Shown: positions 53,901 through 61,536 of the stretch, one piece after another
How positions within the stretch are numbered: the first letter of the stretch is position 1
Layout of the letters: every line of letters begins with the position of its first letter
The notes under the pieces: model-generated
Databases searched by the model: none
Seen by the model: the letters and a program-made list of their open reading frames with translations, nothing else
Told to the model about the DNA's origin: nothing
Program-made: the position numbers and the translations under genes
Origin: Numida meleagris
Taxonomy: Eukaryota > Chordata > Aves > Galliformes > Numididae
Assembly: GCF_002078875.1 (NCBI RefSeq)
Contig: NC_034438.1
Coordinates: 17,107,747-17,171,746, forward strand
Direction: 5' to 3'
DNA: 64,000 bases

Positions 53901-56900
53901 TCACACTGGCTAGTTAAGGTCCCCAACTCCCTGCCTGTTACGTTCTTTACAGAACACCTCCATCTTTTTCAAACAGTTCTGTGCTTCCCATCTGTTTTTT
54001 CCCCCCTCTTCTCCTCAGAATGGGCTTCAACATCATGAAAATTAACTGCCCACAATCATCACTTACACACTTTATCTACTTTACCAATCCCATCTGCTTT
54101 GGTCTCCTATCTTAATGCACAAAAGCAAGAAGTCACAATTTTTGTCCTCGTAGTACAGAACAGGCCAGAAGCTGAGCTGAGGCAAAGCATGGTGGTGGGT
54201 TACAAGGACTGACTGACGTTGCTGTCAATTAATACATTGATTAGTGGAAAATTGCTTCAGGTCTGAAGTAATTACTCTTTGGAAATAACTGCCTGTGTTG
54301 AAATATTTACCAGATGAGGAAGGGTATATCTGACTGGTCATGCCAAAGTAGTACACATCAAACATCGCTTTGCAGTGTGTACCACAGTTTGGAAAAAATT
54401 TGTTGCAAATACAGTGGAACTTATTGTACAGCATTACCAAGGGAGCAAAGGGAAAAAAAAACAAAAAGCTTCCTAGTAACCACAAGGCTCTAGTAAAGCA
54501 GGGTGGAAACTCTGCAGGGGATTAACAAACAAATCTATGAATTTCCCAAAGGTAGGATGCTGCTGGCAAGCTACTCACTGGAGTGACTTTCACTGCTTGC
54601 TATATACTTTAGCCACAATAAATCAGTGCTTTAGTAGTCCTTGTTACCTACCTAGGACATTAAACTTTGCAAAAAAGGATGGAGACTTCAGATTTAGCAG
54701 GGGCAGAAGAACAGCAATCAAGTAAAACGGTACTGTTTGTGATTTGCTCCACCACTCCTCGAAGAGCTGAAAACCTGTACTGTTGCCAGAAGAGAACATC
54801 ACACTCCTGTTCTGTGGTGGGTGATCACTAGCAGCATTTGGACAAATGACTGGAAAGGAAAATAAAAATATACCCAGATGAAAAGGATTTCACTTGCACA
54901 GAATTTTCACAGCTAAGAACCCGTAATTTCTGGAGCGTGCTTTACCTCCATGGAGAAGAACCAAAAGCAAAGTTCAACAACTCAGGTCCTACTTTCTGTT
55001 TGTTATCAGTAGTTCAGCGCTACAGTTTCCCTGCTATGCACCTTGTACTATAAGCTGAACACAACAGAAACACTCATTTGTTTGTAGCCTGAGTTTTGGC
55101 ATAGAGTCTCCAGTGTCGCCTACCTGCAACTATGTCCCATGCCTACACACATCTGCCCGAATTCAGTCAGAGATGCACATCTCTACATTTCACTGCACAC
55201 TTAGCATTCTGATCTGCCCCTGCACTCTTAACATCATATGAACAAACGCAAACACATCTGTCTACAAAAGAACTTGCATTACTGCATGTTGCCCTGGGAA
55301 CACACAAACAGCATGACAAGAAAGCTATGATTACTGGTGGCAGGTCTAAAACTCACGTACTAAAGCAAACATACTGTCATCTTGGTGCCACGTCAGGTTG
55401 CAAGTAAGTCACTTCCAGGCAACAGAAGCAATTTAAGAAATATACCCATAATTCTGTGAAAGAGAATGTCACACTCCTGTTATATGGCAACACCTGAACA
55501 GCACCTGAACAAGTGACAGGAACAAAACCAAGCAAAAAAGATTCCCTGGTGGAAACATGCCTATTTGCTTTTTGTTAATATTGGCATTTCTTTCTAACAC
55601 ATGCCTACAAGGTTACGTGTTGAAATATGAACCTGTCTTACAGTTCTCATAATTTCTCCTTTCCTATCTCAGCATTCCACAGTATTTTATAGCCTCCCAC
55701 ACTGCCTTCATGAATATTTTGTTACAAATGCAAAGGCGTATGAAGTGTTCTATCAGGTTTTTTGAGACCACTAAGTGACTTCCAGTATTCTTACTTTCAC
55801 TCCATTATTTGTAAGAGGACTGTTTCACAGACCTTGAAAAATGCTTTGGTTTTTTGTGATCTCCTTGTTATCCCCAAATACCCTGCCAAGAGTCATTTGA
55901 CAATCTAGCAGCCCTTAATTCTGTGTAGTATCTGCACTGAGTCTTCCAGTAAGTGGAGGATGCTGTGGAATAGTGGAATATGGCTTTCTAACTTTGTATT
56001 TAAGTTGCAATGGGATGGAACAGGGGAAGCAGGAGAGAGCACAAGAGAAAAAACACAGCAGCAGCTTCTGGTGTCCTGCTGATAAGGACTTAAAGAGAAA
56101 CTGAGTTCAGCGCTAGCTCAAATGCAAATCAACTGGTTTTCAGAATTATTTCTCAATTCCCTCACCTGACTCCAAAGAGCTGCTCTCCAGAAACACTATT
56201 ACAACTAGCATGACACACCTGCAAGGCTGTTTCTAGTGTTTCCTTTTCCCATAGGAGCTCTGAATAAAGAAAACTTTCTGCTTGATAAAATAGAACTACA
56301 CACCAAGTTATTCAGCACATGAAGGCAGAAAGACCTGAAGCTGATAATGTGCAAGCTCCTGCCTTCACTTTCACTGTGTGTTACATTCTGCCTACTTGAA
56401 AACTCTCAGATCTACCTTCATACTTGAATGCAGTTTCTTGCTTTAGTTGTGCATGCTAGACTCTTCACAAAAACAAGCGGGCACTGGTGTAGCTAGATAC
56501 TTGTTTCCTTCTGTGTTCAACAATTCAAATAAATGCTTACAGTGTTAAAAAAAATAATAAATCTTGCAGAGTTATTGAGGAGCAAGGATGCCCCAGCCAA
56601 GAATTTTCAACAGTAAAGAGACTTGCTGTGTCTCAGTTTCAGCGTGCAAAAGTTAAAATTCCTTAAGGCAACTCCTCATCATACAACTACCTAGCTGGGT
56701 GTACACAAACTTGTAATTTGTTTCTTAAGTCTTGCCCTGCTCCTCCCCTGCTGTCTTGTTTTAAATTATTAATCTTTCCAAGTGTGGTTAATAGTGGAAG
56801 CAGTAACACCAGATAGAAAACATTAGCTTTTTAAAAGTGTATTTAAAACTTAGTTTATACATTTTATTACTGAATCAAGGTTAATACCTATGCATGAAAA

Positions 56901-59900
56901 TTGCCTTGAAACTCCCTCCTCTCCAAACTAGAAGGTGCTTTTTTACCTTTGTTACTTCCATTTGTGCCTGGAACGATATCCGTTACATTGATATCATGAA
57001 CAAAGTCTGAAAAGAAAAAAATAAAATCTTATTAGCAATGTTCTGATCCTTCTATTACACTTTTACCTGTTTACTTAACAAAAATATTAAGGAAACATTT
57101 TGAAAAAAACCATCAGAGATGCAATATGCAATTAGCACTCCCCACCAAATGGGTACTTTAAGGACCACTGCACTACTTTGTTCTCAGCAGTCCTGTCCAA
57201 CTACGAAGTACCCAAGCATACCCCTCCAGCTGCTCATTCCTGTTCCCCCAGCACACTTCCACCTGTCCCAGTCTGCAGTGTTGCACAGTAGATCACTGAG
57301 GAGATACATCTCAAAAACCAGCTTCTTTCCAGACAAAAAAAAAAAAAAAAAAGGTGCACTCCACCATAACCTTAGTCCATACAATATTATAAGGAAAAAG
57401 CTTCTCCTACTCATTTTTTCTAATCTTTTTTTCAGAGCCTGAAGGATGTTTCTTCTCCATATTGTTCTTCCAATAAAGGCACCTCTGGAAAAAGTTTTAA
57501 GTCTAGCTGTCTACAGTCATCTTTCATAGTATTTTATTTCAACTGTACTCCTGTGCTACTTTACTGCAAGTAAAGATATTTTCAGGTTTCTCCAACTTGA
57601 CCAGTAGGAGAGTGCTGGACAGCAGTCTACTTATATATTTATATACATACAGACGCATGCAGAAAACGCCCACCAGCCTGGAAATTTAATTAGTGTCTCT
57701 CCGGTTAAAATTTACTTCTGCTGCATGTGGGTGTATTATGCACAAAGAAAATCAAATAGGGTAGAAGGCTTCTAATTTTTAAAGCAATTAAGAGCAGCTT
57801 ATTTCTCATACAAAAAAAAAAAAAAGTCCCATGGGAAGAAAACGATGTACTTCATGTTACTTCATTTTGATTTATGATGTCCTGAATCACAATTGAGTCT
57901 TACACTTACTGATATCACTTCAATGTACAAAACAAAGAGAAGATGCAATTAAAAACTTTAATCACCTCATCAGTTCTCTACTGTTTTGTGTTGTTACTTA
58001 AAGAAAATATCCAGTGTGAAGCCATCAAACAATATTGTAACTCTTACAGTGTTAGATCACTTTAAAATTAGTTACAGACAAATTATGCTTCCTCTATACA
58101 TAGAAGTGTTTTAGAACTAGCAATTCTATATTAATGGAAAACAAAAATGGATCACCAGGGTTAAAAACAAAAAACAAAAGCAAAAAGTATATCACATTTG
58201 GCTTACACTTCTTGCATTCTGTACACACCACTGATTTCTAGATTATCCTCCTTAGGAAATCCTTTTGTTCCAACCTAAGTGGTGTGCGTAAATTTTTGGA
58301 AAAAACGTAATCTGAATGTACTATGAATTAAATGCAGGATAACTTGGAAACGCACAGCTGTAAGATGCCACTGGACCAAACCTACAACCTGTTACCATTT
58401 TATAAATTAGTAATTAAATAGACATAAATTTGAAACAAAAATCTAGTGATTGAGATTGCCACAGAGCAAACAACTTCAGTAATAGATAAGTGATAAAATA
58501 ATATGCCACACTTGTGGAATAGCAGAATTTCTTTTCCTAGAAAAGGAACTATTGTGATCATTCTTGAATTTGCTTAATAGAATCGGAATTTTTTGGCTTA
58601 GAATAATTTAAGATTAAAATGTTAACCTTATAAAGAAAAACTCTATAACGAAATGGCATGACACATGAATCAGGTCAGCTATAAAATAGAGCAGACATTA
58701 TTCAATGAAGTAAAATGTGTCCTTCAGGGATGGTGAGAACTCTAATTAAACTTTGCTTAGAGGACATAAGTATCTCTGCTATTACATGCCTCAAAAGAGA
58801 TTTGTTAATTACATTCAAAACAGAAACTCTTAAAACTTAGTGTGCTATTCAATGCTATGAGTCAGATTTTCAAAGCTCACAATTCTATCTTTTATTCCCG
58901 CAACTCTATACACCTAACTGATTGTATCCACAAAAGCTTGTGTGTCTGTGCATGTACAGGGGTGTAACTAACCTGAATAGTTGCATCAGCACAAACAAAG
59001 AGGGGGAGAACAAACAAAGTGGAAAGAAACAAGAAGTAAGGATTGAGTTTGGAATTTTTTTTTTTTAAGGCCCACCAATGAAAACACATTTTTTAAACCA
59101 CACCAAGAAACCTGTACTCGCTTGCAAGCCAGATACCTGGTACTTTGTCATTCATTAGAAACACATTTTGAGAAATCGAGAAACTGGCTTTAAAAACATG
59201 TAAGTGACTATGCCCACAATTCCACACTTACTTATTCTCACTTGACGTTTCAGTGAAAGTAACAAAATCAAGATTAAGTAAATGGGACAATCCTTTCTGA
59301 GTATAAAGCAAAGTCCTGATCTTTAAACAAGACAGCTGTTTAAATTAACCAAAGATTAATACTTACTGTATATAAACTTTCCTGTGTTGAAAAGAAAGTT
59401 GGACATAAGCACCCAATAAACAACCATGGCTCCAACAAGAGATACCATAGAAAATAAGAGGCTTGACCATTGACCAAAAGATCCAAAATAATACTTGCAA
59501 ACATCTGGGAATTCCCAGTTTGAGGTATCTGTTAAAGCTGAAGAACATTAAAAAAAAAAAATCAGAAATCTAAACAAAATGTATTAGGGTCACTAGAATT
59601 CTTCATAACAGGATAAGTCAATTTTTTTTCTGAATTCTGACCCCAATTCATCGTGTTTCCAAGGGCTAAGAAGATTGCTATTAAATTTTAAGTATAACAC
59701 TCATAACACTGTTCTTCTTCAAATAGGTTATGACATTAATGTTGCTTGTTCTACACAGGCAGCCTGAAGAATTAGAGGCTTTAGCCTGAAGAACTGGGGC
59801 AATACTATTACGATTACTTCCAGAAGCACTGGCATTAAGGATGTGGTGACAAAAAAATGCATGCTTGCATTTGCAGATAAACCTATCTGCAGGAGTTACA

Positions 59901-61536
59901 GCAGAGTATACCAGACCATGAACTAGTCCTCAACAATACTCGGAAATGAGCTGTTGCAGGCTGGAGCAGTAGATCTTAACTGCCTTTATTTGAACAAATA
60001 AGGTGGTAGTTTGTGCGTAAAAGAACCAACTACAAGAGACACAAGTTTTGAACAATAAAATCTACTTGAAGTAGATATACTGTCAGTGACACAATCATAC
60101 ATAAATTGCATCCAACCCCGAACTGTGTTGTGCATATTTTAGAGACAGCAGAACTGTGGCTCTCAGATGGCTAAATGATAATAAGCACTTAATTTGTTTC
60201 TAATCAGAAACAGTTCATTTTTTATGTACAAATATTCCCGTAGTACAGGCATACAACAAACTATTAGAACTCTGTATTTCACACTTTGTGGAACTATTTG
60301 CATTATGAAGCTTACGTATCATTTTCCGTGATTTCACAACTCTGTAACAGCAATAAAGTGTCAAAATGCCCATCAGTATGATGAGAATGATCCCAGAAGT
60401 AAATCCTGCCTGTTCAGAGGGAAAAAAGAACCAATATCAAGTATCAATAACACTACAGAAAAACGAAGAGCAAGCCATGTTGCCAAAACATTTTCATAAG
60501 CATATATTTTTTTATATTTTTACCTGTTTTATTCCCCAGGGGATACTTAATATAGATGTACCCATCATTGTATTCCATATTACAAATCTAGGAAGAAAAG
60601 TAAAAAGCCAGTGAATGACTTAAAAAAAGACTCTTATTCCAAACTATTTTCTTAAGACAAAATACGGAACATTCAAAAAAATGCATTTTATGGCTACTGT
60701 ATGAGAAGGTGCTTAACATACATTGTCACTATACTGGAGTTTTTACCATAGCCATCTGTGCAACTGTCAACCTTAAAAGCAGTTCCTAATGGACTATATA
60801 CGTAGATTTCATCAGGAGCTGGAAGTACATGATCAGGAGCAACCTAAGAAATGAATAAAAAGCAATAATTATTAGTAGCATCAAAATAAGTTTTACCCCA
60901 AATACAGCAAGTCAACTATTGTAAAACAAAATCTTTCCATGAAAAGCACACTTTTAAAGAAGAAAGAGATAAGCCATGTTTGTTTGGTTGGTTTTTTTAA
61001 AGCATTAAAAACAGTTTATTGGATTCTCAGCTAAGCAGCAGAAAACCAGATTTTCTTCTGAAAAAGACTGGTAACATACAGAGCTCAATCACACAAACAT
61101 AGCTCAATCACGGCAGCTGATTGGCACTTAAATCCTTAGAGAGGACAGAAATGAGTACACGTCTGGGCAGCATGGACCACTCTTTCAAAATTAAAACTGT
61201 ATCTTTTCTTAGATGGTAAAGACATAAGAATTTGATCATGACTTGTGATAACAGGAAACCTTGCCAAGGCACTCAGCTACTAGATACCTACTTCAAAGCA
61301 AACTACAGATTAATTTCCCCCCCTACCACTGTTTGTACTTTTTTATACATCAAGGCTGTGGAAAACCCAACACTCAGTTCATCTGGCCCTGTCTTTGTCT
61401 CACCAGTGCCTTGTCTGCAGGAGATGTGAGCCTGCTATAGTAATGAATCCGCTTATTCATTGCTGAAGCTTCGTCAGTGACTCTTTGCATGTCATCATTG
61501 GCGCTGACTATGTTTGTAGGCTCCACGTGAAAAGGT
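32756..61536 (-). CDS. SLC38A9: SLC38A9, lysosomal arginine sensor/transporter (13 coding exons; 5' partial)
   Basis: This is the whole coding span; the exons are listed separately. Joined in minus order they are 61536-61404, 60843-60722, 60587-60524, 60409-60316, 59537-59367, 57006-56947, 54849-54652, 52680-52573, 50392-50286, 44343-44230, 42884-42736, 35083-34994 and 32921-32756. They give 524 codons and TGA with matching phases and no stop. The human protein is 561 residues; the missing part is about the first 38, apparently to the right of the window. SLC38A9 is a lysosomal membrane protein with a cytosolic N-tail that binds Rag GTPases/Ragulator and eleven transmembrane helices that sense arginine and export amino acids, activating mTORC1. 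All helices, the WNTMMGTS motif in helix 1 and the glycosylated luminal loop are present. The only visible length change against human is one extra residue in that loop. The gene appears intact. Confidence 0.96.
32922..32995 (-). repeat. SLC38A9: Long polypyrimidine tract before the last SLC38A9 exon
   Basis: On the plus strand this is an almost uninterrupted purine stretch of GAAG, GGGA and A runs. In the sense of transcription it is a pyrimidine tract of about 70 bases with few interruptions, ending at the acceptor AG. It is several times longer than a usual polypyrimidine tract. Confidence 0.8.
34098..34501 (-). mobile_element. CR1 LINE fragment (about 400 bp, 3' end)
   Basis: It starts with TAGAATCACAGAATGG (inverted CR1 3' end) and continues through CAGGCTGCCCAGGGCC, CCATCCAGCCTGGCCC and GGATGGGGCACCCATGGC. 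It also has the older body region ending near TCTCCAGACTGAACAAGCCC and CAGCCTTTCTTCAT. It is in minus orientation, the same sense as SLC38A9, and 5'-truncated. Confidence 0.95.
34994..35083 (-). CDS. SLC38A9: SLC38A9 exon: transmembrane helix 9
   Basis: The exon has an acceptor CCCTGTAG and a donor GTAAGC. It completes a split serine codon and reads [20 protein letters not shown], then FYPNIGGII and a split arginine. The [13 protein letters not shown] junction motif is identical to human. Confidence 0.96.
38940..39021 (+). mobile_element. CR1 LINE remnant (about 80 bp)
   Basis: It reads CACCTACCTGTGCGATCTA, TTGTAGGGAAC, then GAGGTCCCTTCCAACCCC and CTCTGTGATTTTGTGA. This is the CR1 3' terminus in plus orientation, antisense to SLC38A9. 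Only the last part of the element is present. Confidence 0.85.
40708..40919 (+). mobile_element. CR1 LINE remnant (about 210 bp)
   Basis: It contains AGAATTCTTCTCTGA, GGAGCTGGAACAGGCTGC, ATCCCTGGAGGTGTTCAAG, GGTTGGACTGGATGATCTT and the 3' end GTGATTCTGTGATTC. It is in plus orientation, 5'-truncated, and without coding capacity. The open frame across 40572-40838 is a by-product of this element. Confidence 0.92.
41460..41475. repeat. Poly(A) run followed by (GA)n
   Basis: Sixteen A bases followed by GAGAGAGA, in an SLC38A9 intron. Confidence 0.75.
42736..42884 (-). CDS. SLC38A9: SLC38A9 exon: transmembrane helix 8
   Basis: The exon has an acceptor TGTTTAG and a donor GTAAGA, with 49 codons and two bases. 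It begins [19 protein letters not shown], then has the near-invariant segment [19 protein letters not shown], and ends RQVFGNAYP. Only the last few residues differ clearly from human (GHIFGDIYP). Confidence 0.96.
42885..44229 (-). other. SLC38A9: SLC38A9 intron (1,345 bp)
   Basis: GTAAGA donor and TGTTTAG acceptor. It is AT-rich and holds a 19-bp tandem pair at 43362-43399; otherwise nothing was recognised. Confidence 0.9.
43362..43399. repeat. 19-bp tandem duplication (two copies)
   Basis: ATTATAGGATATCTAGGAC is followed directly by ATTATGGGATATCTAGGAT, two mismatches in nineteen bases. It lies in an SLC38A9 intron. Confidence 0.85.
44230..44343 (-). CDS. SLC38A9: SLC38A9 exon: transmembrane helix 7
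   Basis: The exon has an acceptor CCTCAG and a donor GTAAGA, with 38 complete codons (phase 0 at both ends). It encodes [20 protein letters not shown], then [18 protein letters not shown]. It carries helix 7 and a luminal loop with the conserved PSPPLSK motif and a conserved cysteine. Confidence 0.95.
44344..50285 (-). other. SLC38A9: SLC38A9 intron (5,942 bp)
   Basis: GTAAGT donor and CCTCAG acceptor. No interspersed repeat was recognised. A 72-codon plus-strand frame at 49638-49856 looks somewhat protein-like and is discussed under the findings. The flanking exons join in phase 0 without an extra exon. Confidence 0.9.
50286..50392 (-). CDS. SLC38A9: SLC38A9 exon: transmembrane helix 6
   Basis: The acceptor is preceded by a perfect branch word TACTAAC (minus strand, 50420-50414) and a T/C-rich tract; the donor is GTAAGT. 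It completes a split glutamate codon, then reads [20 protein letters not shown] and [15 protein letters not shown]. It carries helix 6 and a polar cytosolic segment, and ends in phase 0. Confidence 0.95.
51026..51393 (+). mobile_element. CR1 LINE fragment (about 370 bp)
   Basis: It runs from GGGTCTGTTCAGCCTAGAAA and CTGAGAGGGGATCTGATC through GAGCTCTGGAACAGGTTGTC and CACCTGTGCAACCTACTGTAG-like sequence to the 3' end CCCCTTCCAACCCTTGCAAT and TCTGTGATTA. It is in plus orientation, antisense to SLC38A9, 5'-truncated and without an intact frame. Confidence 0.93.
52060..52162 (+). mobile_element. CR1 LINE remnant (about 100 bp)
   Basis: It contains CAACCTGATCTCGTGGGTGG, GAGTTGGAACTGATTGGTC, AAAGTCCCTTCCAAATCTAA and a 3' end CAATGATTCTACGA. 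It is an older or different CR1 subfamily copy in plus orientation. Confidence 0.88.
52573..52680 (-). CDS. SLC38A9: SLC38A9 exon: transmembrane helix 5 and following loop
   Basis: The exon has an acceptor TTTTCTAG and a donor GTAAGA. It completes a split glycine codon and reads [19 protein letters not shown], then [16 protein letters not shown]. Helix 5 and the loop match human SLC38A9 closely (TVSVLYLIFLVTFKAV and HLEFHWF in human). Confidence 0.95.
52681..54651 (-). other. SLC38A9: SLC38A9 intron (1,971 bp)
   Basis: GTAGGT donor and TTTTCTAG acceptor. No repeat or other feature was recognised. Confidence 0.9.
54652..54849 (-). CDS. SLC38A9: SLC38A9 exon: luminal loop, transmembrane helix 4, start of helix 5
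   Basis: The exon has an acceptor TTTCCAG and a donor GTAGGT. It begins [16 protein letters not shown] and continues with [16 protein letters not shown], which adds sequons NRS and NST. Helix 4 follows ([17 protein letters not shown]), then [12 protein letters not shown]. The loop is one residue longer than in human. The cysteine in VICP is conserved. Confidence 0.95.
54850..56946 (-). other. SLC38A9: SLC38A9 intron (2,097 bp)
   Basis: GTAAAA donor and TTTCCAG acceptor. No repeat or other feature was recognised. Confidence 0.9.
56947..57006 (-). CDS. SLC38A9: SLC38A9 exon: start of luminal loop with N-glycosylation sites
   Basis: This 60-bp exon has a T-rich tract and TTTTCAG as acceptor and a donor GTAAAA. 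It encodes [19 protein letters not shown] between split codons. Two N-glycosylation sequons are visible, NVT and NGS. It has the same length as the human segment but is less conserved than the helices, as expected for the luminal loop between helices 3 and 4. Confidence 0.93.
57007..59366 (-). other. SLC38A9: SLC38A9 intron (2,360 bp)
   Basis: GTAAGT donor and a T-rich CTTTTCAG acceptor. An A run of 18 lies at 57335-57352 and a shorter A run near 57811. Otherwise nothing was recognised. Confidence 0.9.
57335..57352. repeat. Poly(A) run
   Basis: Eighteen consecutive A bases inside an SLC38A9 intron. No adjacent retrocopy was recognised. Confidence 0.8.
59367..59537 (-). CDS. SLC38A9: SLC38A9 exon: cytosolic loop and transmembrane helix 3
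   Basis: The exon has an acceptor TTCTTCAG and a donor GTAAGT. After a split proline codon it reads [18 protein letters not shown], then helix 3 ([18 protein letters not shown]), then [15 protein letters not shown]. The segment before the conserved tryptophan differs from human (PLTDTSN against FSLDTTS), while helix 3 is highly conserved. Confidence 0.95.
59538..60315 (-). other. SLC38A9: SLC38A9 intron (778 bp)
   Basis: GTAAGC donor and TTCTTCAG acceptor. No repeat was recognised. Confidence 0.9.
60316..60409 (-). CDS. SLC38A9: SLC38A9 exon: transmembrane helix 2
   Basis: The exon has an acceptor GAACAG and a donor GTAAGC, with 31 codons and one base. It encodes [20 protein letters not shown] followed by [11 protein letters not shown], equivalent to human 145-175. 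It carries helix 2 and a basic cytosolic end. The intron to the preceding exon is only 114 bp. Confidence 0.95.
60524..60587 (-). CDS. SLC38A9: SLC38A9 exon: transmembrane helix 1 (substrate-site motif)
   Basis: This 64-bp exon has an acceptor TTCCTAG and a donor GTAAAA. Its 21 full codons encode [19 protein letters not shown] preceded by FV, equivalent to human 124-144. The GTS element, with the threonine equivalent to human Thr133 whose mutation impairs arginine transport, is the unwound part of helix 1 that lines the substrate/sodium site. It is identical to human across the motif. Confidence 0.96.
60722..60843 (-). CDS. SLC38A9: SLC38A9 exon: end of N-tail into helix 1
   Basis: The exon has an acceptor TTCTTAG and a donor GTATGT. 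It covers human residues 83-122 plus two bases of codon 123. It begins [12 protein letters not shown], which keeps the two prolines (human Pro85 and Pro90) reported to contribute to Rag binding. It then has [12 protein letters not shown] and [10 protein letters not shown], which leads into transmembrane helix 1. Confidence 0.95.
60844..61403 (-). other. SLC38A9: SLC38A9 intron (560 bp)
   Basis: GTGAGA donor and TTCTTAG acceptor. A short direct repeat of AGCTCAATCA (61082 and 61101, 19 bp apart) is the only structure noticed. Confidence 0.9.
61404..61536 (-). CDS. SLC38A9: SLC38A9 exon: cytosolic N-tail, Rag-binding part
   Basis: The exon has an acceptor CTTTAG before 61536 and a donor GTGAGA after 61404. 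It starts with the third base of a codon (Arg38 in human) and continues for 44 codons, equivalent to human residues 39-82. Readable motifs are VEPTNIV and [14 protein letters not shown]. Human Ile68, Tyr71 and Leu74, reported to matter for Rag GTPase/Ragulator binding, are conserved here. The middle part ([12 protein letters not shown]) is less conserved than the ends. This is the most upstream coding exon found in the window. Confidence 0.95.
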
